Assembly: GCA_004369085.1 (NCBI GenBank)
Contig: ML210163.1
Span: 206,268-270,267, forward strand
From: Coprinopsis marcescibilis
Taxonomy: Eukaryota; Basidiomycota; Agaricomycetes; Agaricales; Psathyrellaceae
Length of the DNA: 64,000 bases
Direction: 5' to 3'
The position numbers were made by a program, and so were the translations under genes. This document shows, in pieces, positions 37,216 to 47,969 of this stretch. The notes below the pieces were generated by a model. That model made no database searches. It was given only the letters and a program-made list of their open reading frames with translations, and was not told the origin of the DNA. The number at the start of each line of letters is the position of its first letter. Position 1 is the first letter of the stretch.

Positions 37216-37760
37216 AGCTTCTGCAGAACTAGGGAGAGTAGGTTTACTCAAGTACGGGGTGGCGAGTCGGTGGTGGTCCTGGTAAGTGCTGAGATCTGAG
37301 AAGAGGCAGTGGCACTGAACGTTTACACCAATGTGCTGTTCAGACTCAACCACATCTATAATCTCTCTGTGTTCTCTATTGTCTGGTAAGAAAGCAAAGA
37401 AAGACGTTGTTCAGAGGATAATAAGAAACTGGACAAACACGAGTCACTGCACCGCCGTCAACGCGCATCATACTGTGACGGAGCCGACGGCCGCCAGTGG
37501 TCCGCATCCATCGTCGAACCCAGTCTACGGTCTACCAATGTTACAACGGCTACCAAACCCCAAAAGTATAGCCAAGATGGCAAAGTCTTCGTATCTTTGC
37601 TGTATCTAGTAAGAAAGTTGTTCCTGTGGCTTGCCGAACGTTCGCTTATAATGAAGGATAGCAATCTGCACCATCAGAACAAAGGAGGGTCGCGCCCCAA
37701 TCCCCAAAGTTGAACCTTTCCCATACATTCGAGCCAATTTACATTCAAGCACTGAAGTAA
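37216..37760. promoter_or_regulatory. Divergent promoter region, BTB gene / DUF4246 copy 1
   Basis: 545 bases between divergent starts. The part from about 37619 to the DUF4246 start is repeated, diverged, at 45358-45523 upstream of DUF4246 copy 2, beginning TTCCTGTG.CTT.CCGAA.GTTC.C, so the promoter was copied with the gene. Confidence 0.45.
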
Positions 37761-39962
37761 ATGGCCAACACACTCATCGATTACTCCGTGGTCCACCCAG
37801 TCCCAGGCTTGGGACGAAATGTGGACTACCTGCCGACAACCGAAGACCCTTTGTATGTTGGCATACCGTTTCCGAACGCGCTCTCACTGGCCAAGCCCAT
37901 GAATAATGGAGATGTTAATAGAGCAGTGTACGTTTCTCCGCGGTGCTTTCAGAGCTTATTGACTCGATATTTGATATAGACTGCCGTTGACGACGATCCG
38001 TGAATTCAGTATGCTCTCTTTCATGAATGCAATCACCGATAAAGAAGACTGGCACGTCAAAGTGGGCGATTCCTTCAGTGGGATATGTCGGATTCTGAAT
38101 GTGTATAGGTTCTGGATGACGAGATTGCCCGGAAGTGGAGATCAGAGGTGTTTGAGGCAGCAATAGCTGATCTGCGCAAAGAATTGGCTGAAGAAGCATC
38201 AGACGAAAAAGCATCAGACGAAGACAAGGAAGAGGACACCGTAAGCAGCACCTCAGAAGAGCCTAACGTCGAAGACTTTGCAAAGGCTTTCCCGATTTAC
38301 ACCGTACCAAGGAACGAATCTGCCACGACGGTGGACATGGCAGCATACTGCATCAACGAACTGCGACACAAGGCCAAACTTTTTCACAATTCACCCCACG
38401 GCGCTGTCATTGTTTTCAACGGCGATGTCGTCAAATCGGATTCGGCCGTAACTGCAGAGGTAAAGTTTGCGCTGCAAGATGCTGTCCGACTGTTGGAAAG
38501 CCTTCCCGACAAACAAAAGGACTGGCATCCCGGCTCTGATGAGAAAGTTTTGGATCTCGTCCACCCTAGTCTCTTCCCATTCGTCTATGGCCGGTCAAAG
38601 GTCCTTCAGCCTGGGGCGCAAGTCACCACTCTGCATGATTTCACGAAGCGTTGTGGGGAAGGAGAACAGGTCGTGGCGAATGAGCTCACGCAGGGGAAGT
38701 ACCGCTTACTTGGATGGGGCCCCGAGAGCTCTGTTCAGCCGTTTAGCAACAACTTCCAATGGCTGCCTTGTGATGTGGACATCTCTGGACCGAAAGCTAG
38801 GTGAGTTCTTTCCCAATCCGTGGACACAACTCGCTGCTGATTCAACTTAAAGGATCACCTCATATGTGAACAATCTACACCCTGAGAAATACTCAAAGCT
38901 TTACGGTGTTGTCGAAGATGTTATAACGGCTGCGATCCCCCTCTGGGAGCTTACGTTGGCTCCCATGTCTGATACCACATTCGAACACTCGCTACGCATA
39001 ACCTACGCGGAATGCGTATACGACCCAGATCCAGCTTCCTTGCCCGAAACAGAAGGTCCTCAGCCGCTGGAGTCAGACGAGTACGATGACGAGCATTGGG
39101 AGCGCCGAGAAGAATGGATATTTGATACAAGAAGGGTTGTCTTGCCGGAACCAAATGCTCCGTTCGACCCATCGCATCTGAAGCAACCAGCTCCATTCAA
39201 CTTGCGAGAACGGTTCGCTCAGCTTGGTAGACCTCTTCAAGTTATCGTCAAACTCGCCAATATCGAATTGACACCGGAGAAACCGACATATGACGGAGGA
39301 TCGTGGCACGTTGAGGGCAAGTTTGTGAGTTTGGATTGATGTGGTTCATTTTTGCGGAGCATCTACTAAACATCGAGTAGAATGAGCACATCGTTGCGAC
39401 AGCGATATACTATTACTCATCCTCCAATATCACGTCTTCATCGCTCGCATTTCGACAGCTTTCCGATGTGGTAGCGGCGAACAATATCCATTACGAGCAG
39501 GGCCAGCACGACTGGTTTCATCTCGTATTTGGATGCGAGGACGAAAAATCGTCGCTGCAGGATGTTGGCAGTGTCAACACGAAAGAGGGTCGGCTCATCA
39601 CTTTCCCCAACATCCTTCAACATAAAGTTCAGCCCTTCTCGCTTGAGGATGAAACCAAGCCGGGCCATCGCAAGATACTCGCTTTGTTCCTCGTGGATCC
39701 TCATGTCCGGGTCATCAGCACTGCCTGTGTACCTGCTCAACAACGGGAATGGTGGAGAGAAGAGCTGGAAGTTGGGATGGGAGGGTTGCTGTCCCTGCCG
39801 TTGGAACTGCGGGACGAAGTCTTTGCCGGAGTGGAGGAATTCCCGATTAAGCTAGAGGAGGCGAAAGTGCTTCGAGAAGAATTGATGGCGGAGAGGAAAC
39901 AGTTCGTATTGGAGAACGACAATGTCCTTGGGTCGTTAAAGTTCTCATTGTGCGAGCATTGA
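37761..39962 (+). CDS. DUF4246 protein, copy 1
   Basis: Five exons. MANTLIDYSVVHPVPGLG is followed by LPLTTIREFSMLSFMNAITDKEDW, an acidic linker (DEDKEEDTVSS), then family blocks DLVHPSLFPFVYGRSKVL, WLPCDV, ITSYVNNLHP, PLWELTL, QVIVKLANIELTPEKP, GGSWHVEGKFNEHIVATAIYYY, LQDVGSVNTKEGRLITFPNILQHKVQPF, GHRKILALFLVDPHVRVIS and a WW..EL tail ending CEH. DUF4246 is a common fungal family without an assigned reaction that I know of. The order His-Val-Glu, a distal His (LQHKV) and an Arg about 14 residues later (GHRK) looks like the iron and 2-oxoglutarate ligands of Fe(II) dioxygenases; that is inference. It is the paralogue of copy 2. Confidence 0.82.
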
Positions 39963-40339
39963 TGGGCTCAAGTGTGAACCTAGTAAGACTTGCCTATGAC
40001 CAGATCAAGACTCAGTCTGTATCGCTGTTTACTTGTCCAAGTACCTCCCACATAGCCTTTCCACCTCCTCCGCTATAACTGATTCTTTATTGTTAATAAA
40101 ACTCTCCTAGAACTGGAATATACTCAAGATTTGTCCGTCGTTCGCTCTGGTTGAACGCCATGGTCGATCGCATGCGCTGGCAAAACGACACTGGCCGGGA
40201 AAGGGCAGGTTACCGTACCACCTGGACTTTGGTCCCTTGAACCGACCGCGCAAACCTCCAATAGCAAGCTGGAAGTGCCTGACACATTCGTGTTCGAGGT
40301 TCAGGTGTGTCCAGTAATAGTTGTTAGCTCACACTGGTC
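39963..40339. other. 3' flank of DUF4246 copy 1
   Basis: No gene seen. The end of this stretch leads into the kinase relic. Confidence 0.35.
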
Positions 40340-40680
40340 TTCCTATCTTGCGGATACCTCTGTTTCTACGTTCGCGCAGGAACCGTTATCCGATGGCATC
40401 CCAGCGTCTATCTGCCACGCCAAGCCTTACTCATCGCAAACCCAGGGTGGACGTGGCCGCCCTTCGACAGACAGTCTACAGAGGATAGAGGTCGTCTCCG
40501 AGTCGCGAGTCGCGACCGGTTCCTCATGAAATCTAGTGTGAACCGTAATTGGAAGGGATACCTCGAACGCTCCCATCCTCGACCTCGACAGCGACAGCCC
40601 TTCATTGGGGTGAGCCAACCACAACAAGCGGAAGAGCTTTATCCGTGGGCGTGTTCAATGATGTGTCGGATCGAGTCGGA
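40340..40680 (+). pseudogene. Relic copy of the kinase 3' exon
   Basis: The translation YLADTSVSTFAQEP...IPASICHAKPY matches NLADTSAFTFAREP...LQASICHVEPY of the kinase at about 34630-34720, in the same orientation. At DNA level CTTGCGGATACCTCTG, TACGTTCGCGC.GGAACCGT and CGGTTCCTCATGA / CGCTTCCTCATGA recur in order, followed by GTGAACCG.AA.TGGAAGGG and GAGCTTTA. The frame is lost partway and no kinase domain is present. It is a decayed partial duplicate lying about 5.7 kb downstream of the source exon. Confidence 0.75.
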
Positions 40681-41197
40681 CGACCCTCTTGCTTGGAAGT
40701 TGGGACACGTATACTCTCACAGAAGGAGGAGATGATTGCTAGATCATACTTGCAGGGCTGATTAGCGCCAAAGAATCAGGCCGTTTGTTTCATCCTATTG
40801 CATTTGGCAGCACTGCCTCGGAACCCCGTATTTTTATTTCAAAACATTGCCACAGCACCTACATGTCTTTAACTCGTATGAGTAGACTTTTGAAATGACA
40901 AGTACGGAAGACTATATATATCTCTAGAGACAGTGGGTGGGTGGATGCAAGAGATTGAGCCGAAAAGCCACCTTATTGAGGGGGCGGTTAGTAGCAGTTA
41001 TCACCCCCAACCAAAGCCTCATGGCATTTGAACCACCAGGAATCCCGGCAACTTACGTTTATACAGCCATAATTGTTGCTGCATCGATATATACGGAATG
41101 CCAGTGGTGTTCTTAGCATGTATGCCATGGGGCGTCGTACTAGGGTTGAATTACATATGATAGCCGCCCATTCACTGACCGGTCACGCTGGTCCGAG

Positions 41198-41954
41198 TTG
41201 CACAGGCTTACAGCGTGCATTCCATATGTCGTTCTAAGATACTATATAAAGTTTTATGTCTCCGTCTCCTTCGCTATTGCCACTCATCACAACTCCTCCC
41301 TCCGTGTCCACGTCTCACTTCATTGGACCATATCCATATCTATACCGGCTTTAGGCACAATCTCAACTAGTAACGTAGGGCCAACTTGAAGGTATGCGCC
41401 ATATGCATCGGTCATTGTCGGGAAGTCTCTCTTAACTAGTAGCAACTCGCCGTCAACAGTGACGGCAGCGGCGAAGCTTGACTCGAAGGATGCTTATTAG
41501 CCTAACGAGTATGCACAACCTTCCGCTTTTGCTATTGTTCAGCATGCTGAAATCTCGCGGTTACTAGATGTCGTCCTTGAAAGCACCGCCACAGCTCACT
41601 CGAACTTGAATTTTTCCCTATCAAACATACAACTCATTGTGCATGGGTTGGGCACCATAAGAACATTCCCCTTGGTAGAAGCTATACCTGGAAAGCAGCT
41701 TCGTCTTGAACAGGTTATCGAAATGTGAGTGCCAATGTTATGCTCAATACTTGCAGCACTCAAAATTCGAGGGACACAGATCACCCACGGTTCCCGGAAT
41801 CCTTGTCAGTGCCCAGACCAACGATGGGATAGAGATTGGCCATTCCCATTTAGACCTCTCGAAAGCGCGAGAAAAAAACGCTCAACGCTGTATGTGCAGT
41901 TTACTTTCCCTGTGTGTGCATGCTCATTGAGGATGATTTTTAGTCTTTGCAGTA
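41198..41954 (+). pseudogene. Interrupted N-terminal region of TPR-CHAT copy 2
   Basis: One frame is open from 41198 to about 41725 except for two in-frame stops, TGA at 41387-41389 and TAG at 41498-41500. Between and after them it reads like protein: RYAPYASVIVGKSLLTSSN, and PNEYAQPSAFAIVQ through FSLSNIQLIVHGLGTIRTF. Introns at about 41715-41760 and at about 41889-41950 would then join HSKFEGHRSPTVPGILVS and IGHSHLDLSKAREKNAQ in frame to VMDGDDGTG of the CHAT gene. This fits an adhesion or C2-like N-terminal domain seen in some mushroom CHAT proteins. Either the domain has been lost by two nonsense changes or an unseen intron removes them; no intron that keeps the frame was found. Confidence 0.45.
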
Positions 41955-44900
41955 GTGATGGACGGTGACGACGGCACAGGTCATCTCAGGTTGTCCTGGG
42001 AGATCCAAAAGATGGACTCTATCCAAGCACGAATGATCTCGGACAAGGCCCACCAGCACTTCTCCCGATTCCAAGCAAACGGCAACCTTTCCGAAATCAA
42101 CAATGCGGTGCATCTACAACGTCAAGCGGTAGCATTGACGCCCCGCAACATTCCGGGAAATTCTCGAATCTCAGACGAGATGGGCGACTTTGGGATGTTC
42201 CTCCTGGCTAGATTCGAGCGCATCGGAGATATTTCCGACCTCAAGGAGGCGATCAAGGTTCATACGGACGGTGTATCACTCACTAGTCCCAGCAGTCCCA
42301 CTCTCCCTCATATCCTTACCTACCTGGGTATTTCGTACCAACTTCTCTTCGATCAGACGGGCAACAGGGATTATCTCGAACAAGCCATCGAACTCCAGAG
42401 GAAGTCTATTGGTCTCACCCCTGAAAGCCATCAACTTCTTCCCAGGCGGCTGACCAACCTCGCAAACTCTATTGGGGTGCAGTACCAACACACATCCATA
42501 TCTTCGGATGTTGAAGATGCCATCGGACTTCTGCGACGTGCAGTCCTGCTCACGTCCGACAATGACCCAGCCCAGCCTGGTCAACTTATGAACCTCGGGG
42601 TGCTGTTCGAGTCACGCTTCAGGCAAACTGGCCAGCTCTCCGATATCGAGGAATCAATTCGGTTGGGGCGTAAGGCAGTCTTACTTATGCCAAAAGGGCA
42701 TCCAGGACTTCCTGCCCTTCTCATGAACCTCGGAGGTTTCTTACTTGGATGCTTCGAGCAAACAGGGGATCTTTCTCATCTTCACCAGGCAATTAGAGAG
42801 CGACAGCGAGCAGCACATATCCTGCCCAGTGATCACGCCATGCGCTGGATGACACTCGACAGCCTCGGAAGTGCTTTCCTCAGATGTTTTGATCACACAG
42901 GGGACTTTTCCGACATCGAGGAAGCAGTCAAAGCGCTGGCTGAGGCGGTCCTCCTCATACCAGAGGGTCACCGCACTGAAAAGCACGGTTGCGTCAACAA
43001 CCTTGGACTAGCATACCGTCGACGCTTTGAACTCAACAACAACCTTCCCGACATTGATAAATCAATCGCAATGCATAAATCGGCCTTCTCCCTCATCCCC
43101 AACGACGACCACCCGCAAGCAATCAGCCACTACCTCAATCTTGGAACGTCGCTTTTCAGACGATTTCAGCGCAGCCTAAAAGCTTCAGATATAAACGAAG
43201 GGATTCTGATGTTGCAGGGGGCTGTAAACCTGGCTCCCTCAGGTCATCCTGAGTTGCACAGTATCCTCAATGTCATCGGTCACGCATATTCGGGACGCTA
43301 CGAGACATCCACCGACCCAGCTGATGCAGAGAAAGCCATAGAAGCGCATCAGCGAGCCCTTTCAATTACTCCCCCACATCATGCAAACCGGCCTGGGATG
43401 CGCTTTACCCTTGGACACGCCTTCTTCTCGCGGTTTGAGAAAACCGGCAACCAAGATGACCTGAACGCAAGCCTGTTCCAGTACAAGTGTGCAGCACTCT
43501 CCGACGTCGGCCCGCCCTCAGTTCGGCTCCAGGCTGCTCTATCTTGGGCGACCAGGTTACATACATTCACCCCAACATCACCAGAGCTCCTCGATAGTTA
43601 CGGTGTCGCCGTGCGGCTCATCTCTCTGGTTGGGGGTCTCGGGGACACCATTGAACGTCGGCATACACAGCTTGCCGAAGTTTCTGACATCACACTCCAA
43701 GCAGCTGCTGCCGCATGCCTTGCAAAACGACCAGATAAGGCGGTAGAGTGGTTGGATCAAGGGCGTTGTCTGGTTTGGAATCAACTCAAGCTCCTCCGCA
43801 CACCTCTGCTCGAGCTTCAGGAGCAACACCCCAAGCACGCGGAGCGACTTACAAGCACTGCAAAGAAACTCGAGCTCGCAGGCTCTCGATCCACCCTAGA
43901 AGGTGTTGGGGCTAAGGCCTCCCCGTCTGAGAAGGTTTCAATGGCCAACGAGGTCTTTGCTCACACTGAGCTGGCCAAGGAATGGGACAGTCTACTTGCT
44001 GAGGTTAGAGGGTTCGCGAAATTCGAGAACTTCCTCCAGCCAAGCCCCATCTCTTCGCTGCTCGAAAATCTCCCCGACTCAGGGCCTATAGTCGTCGTCA
44101 ACGTTCATAAAACGCGGTGTGATGCTTTGGCGCTTATTGTTGGCCTTGACGAGCCATTGCTAATACCTTTGCTGGAGTTTACCCTAGAAAAGGCACAAAA
44201 GCTCCGCGAGGACATCTTCTTTCAACTCGATCGGTGTGGGGTACGGATGCGAGGAATGCCAATCTCTGGGCGCGACGGCCAGGAGGACGATGGATCAGAC
44301 ATTGGGGAAAGTCGGAAGCCACATCAAGGGGCAGAATCCTCCCGTTCTGCGGGCATGGTGTGCCAGGCTCTAGCGCAGCTATGGAAAGAGTTGGTGAAAC
44401 CAATACTGGATGCTCTTGCAATTACAGTACGTCTCCACCCTAACCCTTAACTCATGCACTTGTACCTTTTGACATAAAACATTCCAGCCTTCTAAGGGAC
44501 ATATTCCGTTGACAAGGCTCTGGTGGTGTGTAACGGGGCCACTGGCATTCCTTCCCATTCACGCCGCAGGGATCTACGGTGTAGAAGGAGGCTGCACTAT
44601 CGCCGACTACGTTGTGTCGTCTTATATCCCTACAATCGGTATGCTCACCGATCGCATCAAGAACTCAAGGGACATTGACAACGACCTCTGCGGACTGCTC
44701 TTGGCCAGTCCCGAAGCTTCTGGGCTTTCTACTCTCCCGGGAACCTCAACCGAGGTCGAGTCAATTAACGAACTCTTCGACAATAACAAGATGCGCGTCC
44801 TGCCTCTCAAAGGTAGCACCGCTACCACCAGTGCGGCACTCCAGAATATGGAGACCCACAGCAGCATTCACTTTGCTTGTCATGCGACGCAGGACACAAA

Positions 44901-45318
44901 GGCACCGCTGAACAGTGGATTCTTTTTTACGGACGGTCGTCTGGATTTATCCACCATCATCAAAAGAAACTTGAAGAATGCCGACCTTGCGTTCTTATCT
45001 GCTTGCGAAACAAGCACTGGGGATGCCAGACTAACTGAGGAAGCGGTGCATTTAGCAGCTGGGATGCTTGCGGCCGGATATCGTGGGGTCGTGTCCACTA
45101 TGTGGTCCATTTTCGACTCGCAGGCGCCTAAGGTGGCGAAGGACTTTTATGAGCACCTGCTCAAGGCAAATGGAGCTGGAAACGGAGGCCAGAATCAGCT
45201 TGACAGCAAACACGCAGCCGTTGCCCTGCATCAAGCCATTGGGAAGTTGAGGGAGCGGATTGGAGATTCAGAAATGTCGCTTATTTCATGGGTACCTTAT
45301 GTTCACTTCGGTCTCTGA
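41955..45318 (+). CDS. TPR-CHAT caspase-like protease, copy 2
   Basis: The main exon begins MMDGDDGTGHLRLSWEIQKM and carries the same series of tetratricopeptide-like repeats as copy 1 (RFERIGDISDLKEAIKVHTD, LGISYQLLFDQTGNRDYLEQ and so on). One intron near 44428-44488 joins ALAIT to PSKGHIPLTRLWWCVTG. The CHAT domain has SIHFACHA (catalytic His 44881-44883) and LSACET (Cys 45004-45006), and ends SWVPYVHFGL exactly like copy 1. By eye the linker and CHAT domain (from EKVSMA onward) are far more alike between the copies than the TPR part. The gene is followed after 205 bases by DUF4246 copy 2 on the same strand. The real start may lie upstream in the interrupted region. Confidence 0.85.
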
Positions 45319-45523
45319 TTCTGTACATGCGACTCCATATATGATATTGTCACTATGTTCCTGTGACTTCCCGAATGTTCACTTATTCAAACTTTGTCCA
45401 AACTAGTCCAAATGACAGCAATCTTCGCAATCGACCAAATGAGGGCCGCACCCCATCCCCCAAATGTAATCTTCCCAAACGTTCGAGTGCATTTTACACG
45501 CAAACACTGAAGAGTAACACGCA

Positions 45524-47726
45524 ATGGCCGACACGCTCATCGACTATTCCGTGGTCCACCCAGTCCCAGGATTGGGAAGAGCTGTGGACTACGTGCCGGC
45601 AACTGATGACCCTCTGTATGTTGGCGTACCGTTCCAGAACGCGCTCTCACTCTCATTAGTCGATCATATCAATAATGGAGAGGCTATTGGAGCAGTGTAT
45701 GTTTCTCCTTCTCCGCGGTGCTTTCAGAGATATTGACTCGACAATCAATATAGGTTGCCGTTGACAACGAGACGTGAATTCAGTATGCTCTCTTTCATGA
45801 ATGCAATTACCGATAAAGAAGACTGGCACATCAAGGTGAGCAACTCCTTCAGTGTCATATGTCGCATTCTGAATGTAGATAGGTTCTGGACGACGAGATC
45901 GCCCAAAAGTGGATATCAGAGGTGGTGGAGGCAGCCATAACCGATTTGCACAAAGAACCAGCCGAAGAAGCATTAGACGACAGCGACGAGAACACCGTAT
46001 TGTCAAGCAGCAGCTCAGAAACACCTGATGTCGAAGACTTTGCAAAATCCTTCCCAATTCACACTGTACCAAGGAACGAATCTGATATGACGCTAGACAT
46101 GGCATTATACTGCATCGACGAGCTGCGACACAAGGCCAAACTCTTTCAAGTTTCACCCCACGGCGCTATCATCGTTTTCAACGGCGACGTTGTCAAATCA
46201 GATTCGGCCGTATCTGCAGAGACCAAGTTTGCGTTGCAAGACGCTGTCCGATTGTTGGAAAGTGTCCCCGAGAAACTAAAGGACTGGCATCCCGGGTCTG
46301 ACCACAAAGTTTTAGACCTCGTCCACCCTAGTCTCTTCCCATTTGTCTATGGGCGGTCAAAGGTTCTTCAACCTGGGGCACAAGTCACCGTTCTCCATGA
46401 TTTCTCGAAGCGTTGTGGGCAAGGAGAGCGAGTCGTGGGGAATAGACCTGGACCGCAGCAGTATGAATACGGATGGCCCAGGGCCGAAGCCGCTTTGCAG
46501 CCATATAGCGACAGGTTTCAGTGGCTGCCTTGTGATGTGGACGTCTCTGGAACGAAGGCTAGGTGAGTTCTGTCGCAATCCTTTGACACAACTCGCCGCT
46601 AATTGTGCTCAAGAATCACCTCATATGTGAACAATCTGCATCCTCGGAAACACTCAACTCTCTATGGTGTTATCGAAGATGTCATAACGGCCGCAATCCC
46701 CCTCTGGGAGCTTACTTTGGCGCCGTTGGCCCATCCCACATTCGAATACTCGTTACGCATAACCTATGAGGAATGCGTATACGACCCAAATCCAGCTTAC
46801 TTGCCCGAAACAGCAGGACCTCAGCAGCTGGAGTCAGAAGAATACTATGATGACTGTTCGGAACGCCGGAGCGAATGGATAAATGAAACCAGAAGGGTTG
46901 TACTGCCCGAGCCAGACGCTCCGTTTGACCCATCGCATCTACAGCAACCAGCTCCATTTAATTTGCGAGAACGGTTTGCTCAGCTGGGTAGACCCCTCCA
47001 AGTCATCGTCAAACTCGCCAATATCGAGTTGACACCGGAGAAACTGACATATGATGGAGGGTCATGGCACGTTGAGGGCAAGCTGGTGAGTCGCGCTTGA
47101 TGAGGTTCAAATTTTCAAAGCATCTACTAAGCGTCGAGCAGAACGGGCACATCGTCGCGACGGCGATATACTATTACTCATCCTCCAATATCACTTCTTC
47201 ATCGCTCGCATTTCGCCAGCATTCCAACGTGGTAACGGCGAACGGTGTTGAATACGAGCAGCATCAGCACGACTGGCTTGAAGTGGTCTTTGGATGCGAG
47301 AATGAAGGATCGTCGGTGCAGGATGTTGGCAGTGTCAACACGAAAGAGGGTCGGCTCATCACTTTCCCCAACATCCTTCAACATCAAGTTCAACCCTTCT
47401 CGCTAGAGGATGAAACCAAGTCAGGCCATCGCAAGATACTCGCTTTGTTCCTCGTGGATCCTCATGTCCGGGTCATCAGCACTGCCTGTGTACCTGCTCA
47501 ACAAATGGAATGGTGGAGAGAAGAGTTGGAAGTTGGGATGGGAGGGTTGCTGTCCCTGCCGTTGGAACTGCGGGACGAAGTCTTCGCCGGAGTGGATGGG
47601 TTTCCGATTACACTACAGGAAGCGAAATTATTTCGAGAAGAGTTGATGGCGGAGAGGAAAGATTTTGTGTTGGAGCGCAATAGGGCATTTATCAGCTCAG
47701 TGAAATTCGGATTGTGCGAGCATTGA
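45524..47726 (+). CDS. DUF4246 protein, copy 2
   Basis: Same exon layout as copy 1 and very similar sequence: MADTLIDYSVVHPVPGLGRA, LPLTTRREFSMLSFMNAITD, LVHPSLFPFVYGRSKVLQPG, WLPCDVDVSG, ITSYVNNLHP, GGSWHVEGKLNGHIVATAIY and LQHQVQPF. It ends KFGLCEH with the stop at 47724-47726. Differences cluster in the acidic linker near 45960-46030 and in the segment before YGWPRAEAAL. The presumed metal and co-substrate residues (HVE, LQH, GHRK) are all kept, so the copy should be functional. One difference is NGH in place of NEH after the HVEG motif. Its promoter is copied from that of copy 1 and starts about 40 bases after the CHAT stop. Confidence 0.82.
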
Positions 47727-47969
47727 TGGGCTTGCCAGTGGGAAACATATATCTAAGACTTATGTTTCTTAATTACTACATCATTGCACAACTCGGTGGT
47801 TTCGCAAAATATTTATATAGGCGCCCGTCGTCGAAGCCGTCGATCGCACGAGCTTGGGTATTCGGCAAATCTGGCAATATATGGAATTGGTGTTGACACC
47901 AGTTTATAGGCACGCTCACCAACTTGAGCTACAACGTTGCGATGAATGCGCGCAACTGGAATTCATAAA

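Noticed and set aside
40120..40330. Extension of the kinase relic further upstream
   Set aside because: Similarity to the kinase intron and exon before about 40340 is too weak to claim by eye.
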